NCBI GenBank assembly: GCA_014529385.2
Contig: CM043944.1
Coordinates: 70,695,895-70,759,894 of the forward strand
DNA from: Adiantum capillus-veneris
Taxonomy: Eukaryota > Streptophyta > Polypodiopsida > Polypodiales > Pteridaceae
DNA length: 64,000 nucleotides
Direction: 5' to 3'
Position 1 is the stretch's first letter. Every line of letters starts with the position of its first letter. The notes under the pieces were generated by a model that saw nothing but the letters and a program-made list of their open reading frames with translations, was not told where the DNA came from and made no database searches. Below, in pieces: positions 58,091-64,000 of the stretch. Made by a program: the position numbers and the translations under genes.

Positions 58091-58400
58091 GTATACAACC
58101 TCTGATAGAAGAAAGTAAGCTATATCCAATGATTTCTAGTGAGTTGTGTGACAAAGAGCGTGAAGATTATATTTTGATGCTAAGTAATTTTACCACGCTA
58201 TTCATTAATAAATATCATAAAATCATTAGCATCATAGTAGTTCAACATCACATTAAAAAGGAAAGTAAACTTGTATTGAAAAAACTCAAGAGGCTAGGAG
58301 TAATTCAACAAGAGGCCTTGCTTAAGGAGGTAAGAAAGCTATTAAAGGCATGTTTCATCTACCCTATTGAAGATTCAAAGTGGGTCTCTCCAATGGTATC
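58091..58400 (+). pseudogene. Ty3/gypsy element E: start of reverse transcriptase
   Basis: The RT approach region: Y-I-L-M-L-S-N-F-T-T-L-F-I, then L-K-K-L-K-R-L-G-V-I-Q-Q-E-A-L-L-K-E-V-R-K-L-L-K-A and F-I-Y-P-I-E-D-S-K-W-V-S-P-M-V. It stops abruptly near 58398, and unrelated repeat sequence follows. Catalytic motifs are absent. Confidence 0.85.
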
Positions 58401-59640
58401 ACACTGTCATACAGCTCCGCTTCCATGATGCAAAAAAGATCAGAAAGATGTACATTGTGCTTGGTTCGAAGTTTACATGATTGTTGACCAATTGTCAGAG
58501 CTTGATAACAAGCTAATTTTATACTAAATGTATGCCAGTTGCGGCTTTAAAGGGTCAAAATTCTGTCTTGATTAATGCTAAAAGAGAGTATTCTTGAAGT
58601 GATCACAAATGGGAGTTTACAGACTAGAATTGTAGTACTCAAGGTGATCTACATGCTTGTCTTCACGGCTCATTGATTGGAGCTATGGAGAGGAAGTTAT
58701 GACAGTTTGAAGTTTGAGCAGTTTGCAGATTTGTACCAGATTGGGCAATTGCAGATGAAGGATTAGGGATGAAGTAAGTGCATGGACCTGAAGTGCTCAT
58801 CTAGGGGAGCGTGTTGATTATTTCAGATTGGCAATTGAAGTTCTAGTTGCTAAAATACTGCCAATTTAAGTTTCACCGGGGGTACCAGATTGGTCGCCTT
58901 AATTAATGTGTCATTTGAAGGTTTTTCAGCCTCACAAGGGATTGTATGCAAAGTATGTGGTATTTGAAGGCCATAAGAATTTATAGCTCATCATCAATTG
59001 GAGCCCGGGTCGGTGAAATATTGCAGTGTCGATGGCAATACCTATATTTGTCACCTCCATTGGAGGGCTCGACAATGTCCAAGAGCGGTGGAGTCGGCAC
59101 GGTCTGAGACTGGCTAGTAGGGCTTTCAATAGTATTTGGTGGCTCAAAAGAGGAGTCCTAGGCACTCTGTGGCAAGAGATCAAAGCAGGAGGAAATAGAA
59201 GCACTTTTTGGGATTATATGAGGTTGTGGGGGACTTTGGGGATCAAATCAACCATGGACTGCCACGTGGTGGTGAATAAACCCGCATAAGGTGCTTGGGG
59301 GAAAAGGGGCATGCTATAAGAGCTTGGGAGTGCACCTCATATGGCCAGTGGAATGAGGAGAGAGAGCTCCTTGCCTTCTTGGCTATGGCATTGTCTCATG
59401 GCAGCCCTTTGGGCATTGCGTGTGGCCGCGCTTCGGCATTGTCATGCAACTCTGCTTCCATGATGGGAAAATTATCAGAAGGATGCACATTGTGCTTGAT
59501 TGAAGTCTACTTGATTATTTATCAGTGATCACAGATTGATAACATGCAAGGTTTGATGCTAAATGTATGCTAGATGCGGCTTCAATTGCAAATCCGTACC
59601 GGATTGGGCAACTGCATCTGAGGAGACAAAAATGAAATGA
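58401..59640 (+). repeat. Dispersed repeat, copy 1 and start of copy 2
   Basis: The block at 58403-58550 (GCTTCCATGATG, AGAAGGATGTACATTGTGCTTG, CTAAATGTATGCCAG, TGCGGCTT) recurs at 59445-59585. Related text continues to about 58890 and 59740. The unit cuts off element E. The stretch 58950-59300 between holds a short unrecognised frame (59026-59289). Confidence 0.6.
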
Positions 59641-60118
59641 ATGCATGGGCCTAGAGTGCTCACTTTGTGGACAGTGACCGGAGTTACAATTACCAAGATA
59701 TTGGCCGTTAAAGATTCATCGGGGTCCGGTTCCGTACCAGTATGGTCCGCTCGCTCGTTGTTCCATCTGGGACTTTTGAGATGCCGCCAAGGTTTTGAAT
59801 GCAGTAGAATAACTGCTCAAGGAGTATCATGTTCGGTATGCCATCACTTGCAGTGCATTGGTAGCTGGCTGTGCTCGGTAGGCAAAAATGGAGCTCGGCA
59901 CTGCTTAGGTCAACAATTATGGAAGCATGGTAACGCTCTGGCCAATGCGTATACCAAATGTGGCGCTTGGATGATGACTTGGCCAATAAGTATGCTTAAT
60001 ACAATGCTTTAGTAGTGCTTTGGTTGAGATGTATGCTGTAAGTGATGCACTTCAGAGAGCACAATAACTGCTTGAGTGGAATTTCTTTTAAAGGTCGTCT
60101 CTTGATACAGGCAATAGA
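59641..60118 (+). pseudogene. PPR protein relic, 5' part
   Basis: Three short pieces in different frames fit plant PPR repeats: D-A-A-K-V-L-N-A-V-E near 59778, V-R-Y-A-I-T-C-S-A-L-V-A-G-C-A near 59840, and G-N-A-L-A-N-A-Y-T-K-C-G-A near 59930. PPR proteins bind organelle RNA. Frameshifts and stops show it is dead. Confidence 0.5.
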
Positions 60119-60295
60119 ATGCATGATGAGATTGCTCGACAGGGGCTGCTAGGGAAAGATGTTGTGATTAACAATGCCTTGTCCAATATGTATACCAACT
60201 GTGGTGCCGTTACGAAAGCACAAAAAGCTCTTGATGAGCTCTTTGTATGAATTGTCATCTCCTAGAGAGTGTTGACTGCGGGATTTACCCAATAG
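60119..60295 (+). pseudogene. PPR protein relic, clear repeat
   Basis: A frame from 60119 reads M-H-D-E-I-A-R-Q-G-L-L-G-K-D-V-V, then N-N-A-L-S-N-M-Y-T-N-C-G-A, K-A-Q-K-A-L-D-E-L and, after TGA and TAG stops, V-L-T-A-G-F-T-Q. This is the plant PPR L/S-repeat pattern (N-A-L-x-x-M-Y-x-x-C-G). Only about one and a half repeats remain, so it is a gene scrap, possibly carried by the surrounding repeat. Confidence 0.75.
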
Positions 60296-60980
60296 GATAT
60301 GGATGAGAGAATTCTTGATGAGAGTACTGCCTTGGATACTATGTATGCCAAATGAGCTAGCTCTAGGGCCTTTCAAAGGCAACCAAGTGGCAGGGCCGCC
60401 CATGAGCTTAAAGGAAACATGGCCGCCCATTAAAATAAAAAGGGGCCTTATGTGTGTGAAGGGAGGGGAAAAAAAAAGGAAGCGTGCAGGCAACAGAGAT
60501 CGAGGGCGCAGGGCATGAGGGAAACGCTTGTAGCAGCCATGGAACTACTCAAACCAGCACGAGGATGAAGCAAAAAATGTTTAGCTTGTAGGGGCTATGC
60601 CATTTGGTGCCACTCGTGGTGCATTTGGTGGAGATCAAAACCCGTGGCTGCCACATCATCACCCTCATTCCCACAACGATGGCACCATCATTGTGAAAAG
60701 AGGGGAAAGCTAATAATAGGGAGAACTTTTGCGGGGATAAGCACTGAGAAGAGGAGTGGAGGATTGTGAGGGTATTGAGAAGTGAGGAGGGGCTTGCCAT
60801 CTCTTTGGCTCTCGACCTCAAGGAGGGGCTTGCCATCTCTCTCGCTCTCGGCATCGAGGAGGAGCATGAGAAGGGAAGCAAAGGGGAAGGCATAATGTGT
60901 GAGGAGAGAGGAGGGAGGGGAAAAGAGGACTCTCGTCCTCTCAAGCTCTGGAGGCTCTCTCGTCCTCGGCTAGCAAAGAC
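60296..60980. other. Unassigned stretch
   Basis: No conserved domain. A 45-base segment GGAGGGGCTTGCCATCTCT is repeated in tandem at about 60787 and 60822. Long frames here and to 61370 arise from low-complexity sequence. Confidence 0.5.
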
Positions 60981-61053
60981 ACGGCTCTCTCTCTCTCTCT
61001 CTCTCGTCTTGGAGAAGCCAGCAAGGGAGGGTTTGAAGCAAGATACAGCCTCT

Positions 61054-61095
<42 letters not shown>

Positions 61096-61120
61096 TGTTG
61101 GAGAAGCAAACAAAAGGAGA

Positions 61121-61188
<68 letters not shown>

Positions 61189-61230
61189 GGAGAAGCAAAA
61201 CAAAGGAAGACTTTCTCTCTCACTCTCGAC
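60981..61230. repeat. Three (CT)n tracts separated by a conserved spacer
   Basis: CT runs at 60985-61005, 61061-61092 and 61124-61183, each followed by CG, then TTGGAGAAGC and a short A/G-rich spacer leading to GACTTT or GCCTCT. This is a higher-order repeat whose units are microsatellite plus spacer. Confidence 0.85.
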
Positions 61231-61926
61231 CTTGGTGAAGCGAGGAAGGCGGGTAAGAAAAAGCTTGGTGGTGAAGCGAGGAAGGAAAAAGCAAGTAGCA
61301 GGATCAAAAGAAGGAATCAAGGAGTCAGGGAGGGAGCTAAGAGGTGGTATCTCTCTCTGAAATCTTAAGGAAAAGGAATCCAATCTCTCTTATTCCTTAT
61401 GGAGCAAGTAAATTCACTCTATTGAGCTCGGTAGTACAAATCACCAAGGGCATACAGATCCTGAAGGCAATCAGAGCAAGTGGATTAGAGTAGAGTCCAA
61501 ATTTGTAAGTAGTAATTAAGGTGGTGCAAAGCAAATAGAGTAGGAAGCATGAAAATTGAGGCAGTGAACATAATTGATATGTGCAAAATCCAAGGGTAGT
61601 TGAGGCAAATAAAGTGACAAGAGGGAATTTCTATCATCGGCATTACCTTGAATTTTGATTAATTATCTTGTTAAGGCTCGGTGTCGTAACGACCCGGTTA
61701 ATCCTGTAAAACGTGAGCTTAAACTCCTAGTTAGCAGATGACGGTGCTGTTAACAACCCGCCTTGGCTAAGGATTAATTTGTACTCAAAGCATTATTCAA
61801 TTAATAGATGATCACAGTGATTAGAAGATCTTTTAGTGTCTGTATTCTCTCTCTTTCACACCTCTCATAGCTAGAGGCCCGGCGCCAACCCGGCTCACGT
61901 TTTGAACACATATCCCCCAGATAGCT
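61231..61926. other. Possible LTR or leader of the element at the right end
   Basis: GGCGCCAACCCGGC at 61880-61893 is a candidate non-Met primer site, and the text to its left could be LTR. No partner LTR is in the window, so this is only a suggestion. Confidence 0.3.
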
Positions 61927-63715
61927 TTGGTGAACCCGACACGAAACGAGCCAGGGTGGGAGGTACATATGGAGAATTTATGGCATACGATGAAGATGAT
62001 TTCAGAGTTAAGTGAAAATGGTTTTGATGATAAGTCAACAGTTCTAGATTTTTCGAAGATGCTTCAATTGGTTCAAGGATCTCTTCTTGAAATGGAGACC
62101 GCACAGAAGAAAAATCAAATGGATGAAGCTTTGGTTGCAGCTTTAGATGCAATATATGACGAGAGACGAGTCTTCGATGGATATGATCCAAAAGGCTGTC
62201 TAGAGTGTTATGAGTCGGAAACCTAGTTAAGAGGGATATCAGAAGAGTTGATGATCAGACCATTGGAGCATTTAATGAGTTCAAATTTGAAGGAGCGGAT
62301 TCAAGAGGTTACCAAAGCTTGCAATGACGATTGGGAATGCTTCAAAGAAGTTATTGTACAAGTAAGTTATGAGCATTATGAAAACTATCAAGAATAGAGT
62401 CCAAGTCTACCAAACTACACAAATATTCAAGGACAAGTACGATCAAAATTAAAAGCTATGATTGATGAGTGTATTGTACAAGATGCTACCTTCTTATAGG
62501 CTAATGATGAAGATATAGTTGAAGCTGTGTATGAAAAGCTGGGTTTAGCAGATGCCTTGCATGAAGTATAAGTCTTTAAGGGTGAGGCTTTATAGCTTCA
62601 GGATACACAGGATGAATTTTGTAAAGAACTTATAAATGCAGTACATGAGGACAAGAAATCAGGGGACAACGAAGTGGCTAAAGCTCAAGAAGAAATTGTA
62701 CAAGTGAATGAGTGCAGCCATATTCAAGTAGACATGCAGGAAGATTCGGTTACAACTGATACTTTTGCTATTGACTCAAAATTAGAGCAAAATGTTTCTG
62801 GTACAGATTCCACTATAGAGTTGATTGACGATACTGTACAGAATCTACCGTAGAGTTGAATGATGATACATATATTATAGGTCAAAGCAAGGTTGTTGCT
62901 GTTGAGAGTAGCAAGATCATGGATTTGAGTATATTAGATTTACCGAATCTTGATCTACCAGATTTTGAGTACTTGGTTAAGCAAGAGTATGTGTTTCAAG
63001 ATCTGCAAAATCTTAGTTTACAATAGCCTGAGATGTGCAGGATGGAGGAACCTTCTGAAGCGGTGGACCTAGATCTTATGTGCTTATTAGATGAAGCTTT
63101 GGAAGGATTCTAACATACAATTGCTAAGGATACTAATCAATCTAGATTCATGCATGAGCAAGTTTGTTCAGATGCAATTGATGATGACCTTATGCAGTTG
63201 TTGGATGATGCTCTACTTGATTTTGAGCCTCTACAAGATAGAGAATTGTTTTCTGATGCATCTTGTGAGCCTAACGAAGAAGATTTTGCCAGAGACTTGA
63301 TGTATTCAGATATGCATGATTGGGATTCCAATACTAGTGAGAGTGAAGGTGCACTACCAATGATTTTACCTGTGATTGATGACCGAAAATTGGATGAGCC
63401 AGTTGCACAGGGGATATGGCAGTATCTAGTGATAACTGATGCTATCTGGGATCTGATGTTAACCTATGATGTAGGGGATTTTGAGCTAGCTTTTGACCCA
63501 AGAGGTGAGAGATATATGCATGGTCCAGGGCAATTGACTTATATGCCATATGATCTAGGGGGTTTTCATGAAGATTTATGGGTTAATTTATGTTTATGCT
63601 ATAATGATTGGAAATTCTTGTATTTTTCCTATGATCCTGGAGGATGGTGTAAATTTTTAAAGGAATGCTCATAGAGGGACAAATGATTAGTTTCCCATTT
63701 GATCCTGGGGGCTAA
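61927..63715 (+). pseudogene. Acidic protein of unknown family with D-P-G-G motifs, broken
   Basis: Nearly continuous coding sequence of about 595 codons. Frame 1 runs 61927-62850 and frame 3 from about 62838 to 63674, then a last shift leads to F-D-P-G-G and TAA at 63713. Stops within the frames are at 62224, 62395, 62497, 62569, 62593, 63024 and 63111, mostly TAG or TAA. Composition is strongly acidic, with many L-D-x-x-L and D-x-L repeats (63180-63260). The C-terminus carries F-D-P-R-G (63492), Y-D-L-G-G (63549), Y-D-P-G-G (63630) and F-D-P-G-G (63698). No zinc knuckle, protease or polymerase motif is seen. It may be an element-encoded accessory or gag-like protein. Confidence 0.5.
62802..62870 (+). 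repeat. 35-base tandem duplication that shifts the frame
   Basis: TACAGATTCCACTATAGAG at 62802 is repeated as TACAGAATCTACCGTAGAG at 62837, followed by GATGATAC in both. A 35-base insertion moves the reading frame by two, exactly from frame 1 to frame 3 of the acidic protein. Confidence 0.85.
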
Positions 63716-64000
63716 TGAAGTGCAAGTTGTAGATTCAAAGGATATGAGTTATTTTCTTGTAGCAAGTTGCATGGTACAAGGTTTTGGTTTCTAGATTATG
63801 CTAAGTCAGAAGAGTTGGTTATGTGTTCAATAAGATTACATGGCTAGCTTCTAGTTGACATCTTTGGACAATTGATAAAGTATCTTCACATCTTATGAGT
63901 TGATTCTGCTAATAGAACTTGAAGTAAAGGACTTGTCGGCCATTCCGTGTGCAGACAAAGTAAGGCATACTTGAGCTTGATAGGGTTCCCTAAACGAGCT
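63716..64000. other. Right end, nothing recognised
   Basis: After the D-P-G-G stop no further domain is visible before the window ends. Confidence 0.5.

Noticed and set aside
60549-61368. Long open frames on both strands (252 and 200 codons)
   Set aside because: They run through CT/GA tracts and encode Ser-Leu or Glu-Arg runs; no conserved domain outside the tracts.

Overview
This window looks like nuclear DNA from a land plant with a large, repeat-dense genome. Three things point there: a spliced UBR7-type gene, plant-type Ty3/gypsy and Ty1/copia elements primed by the initiator Met tRNA (TGGTATCAGAGC), and relics of plant-style PPR genes. The PPR relics and the unusual density of long CT/GA tracts make me lean towards a fern or similar non-flowering vascular plant. 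That lean is an inference and was not tested.

Only one conventional host gene is convincing: a five-exon UBR7-like PHD-finger protein on the minus strand (31308-33268, 488 codons, all splice junctions in phase 0). Almost everything else is transposon sequence in various states of decay.

Layout. 1-6.0 kb: a minus-strand gypsy element (A) without its RT core, split in the RNase H by a 3.06 kb non-autonomous LTR element (element 1, 881-3938). 6.4-8.4 kb: the 3' end of a plus-strand gypsy (D) with a polypurine tract and LTR start. 9.1-12.56 kb: a minus-strand gypsy (B; gag, protease, RT) whose LTR is cut by a copia LTR (12559-12925). 14.2-19.3 kb: a copia gag scrap and a LINE RT relic split by element 2 (15750-18612), the sister of element 1, with a perfect TCCCA target-site duplication. 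21.1-29.8 kb: a complete but decayed Tat-like gypsy (C) with 1.12 kb LTRs and a second RNase H domain. 31.3-33.3 kb: UBR7. 33.4-41.3 kb: a possible tRNA-derived SINE, poly-C and CT tracts, a Helitron Rep relic and a copia gag/protease relic. 41.4-46.5 kb: a directly repeated half-kilobase flank enclosing a 161-bp tandem repeat. 47.8-48.5 kb: a degenerate minisatellite built on GGTAGCTACC. 54.6-58.4 kb: a plus-strand gypsy (E; gag, protease, start of RT) with an internal tandem duplication. 58.4-60.4 kb: a dispersed repeat and PPR relics. 61.9-63.7 kb: an acidic, broken open frame of unknown family with recurring [F/Y]-D-P-G-G motifs.

How it fits together. Elements 1 and 2 carry all the cis signals for retrotransposition but no pol genes, and their LTRs share ordered blocks with gypsy B, so a B-like element may have supplied the enzymes. 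No stretch looks like a prokaryotic-type defence system or gene cluster. The least explained items are the small conserved frame of elements 1/2 and the acidic frame at the right end. Family names rest on motifs read by eye; no database search was run.
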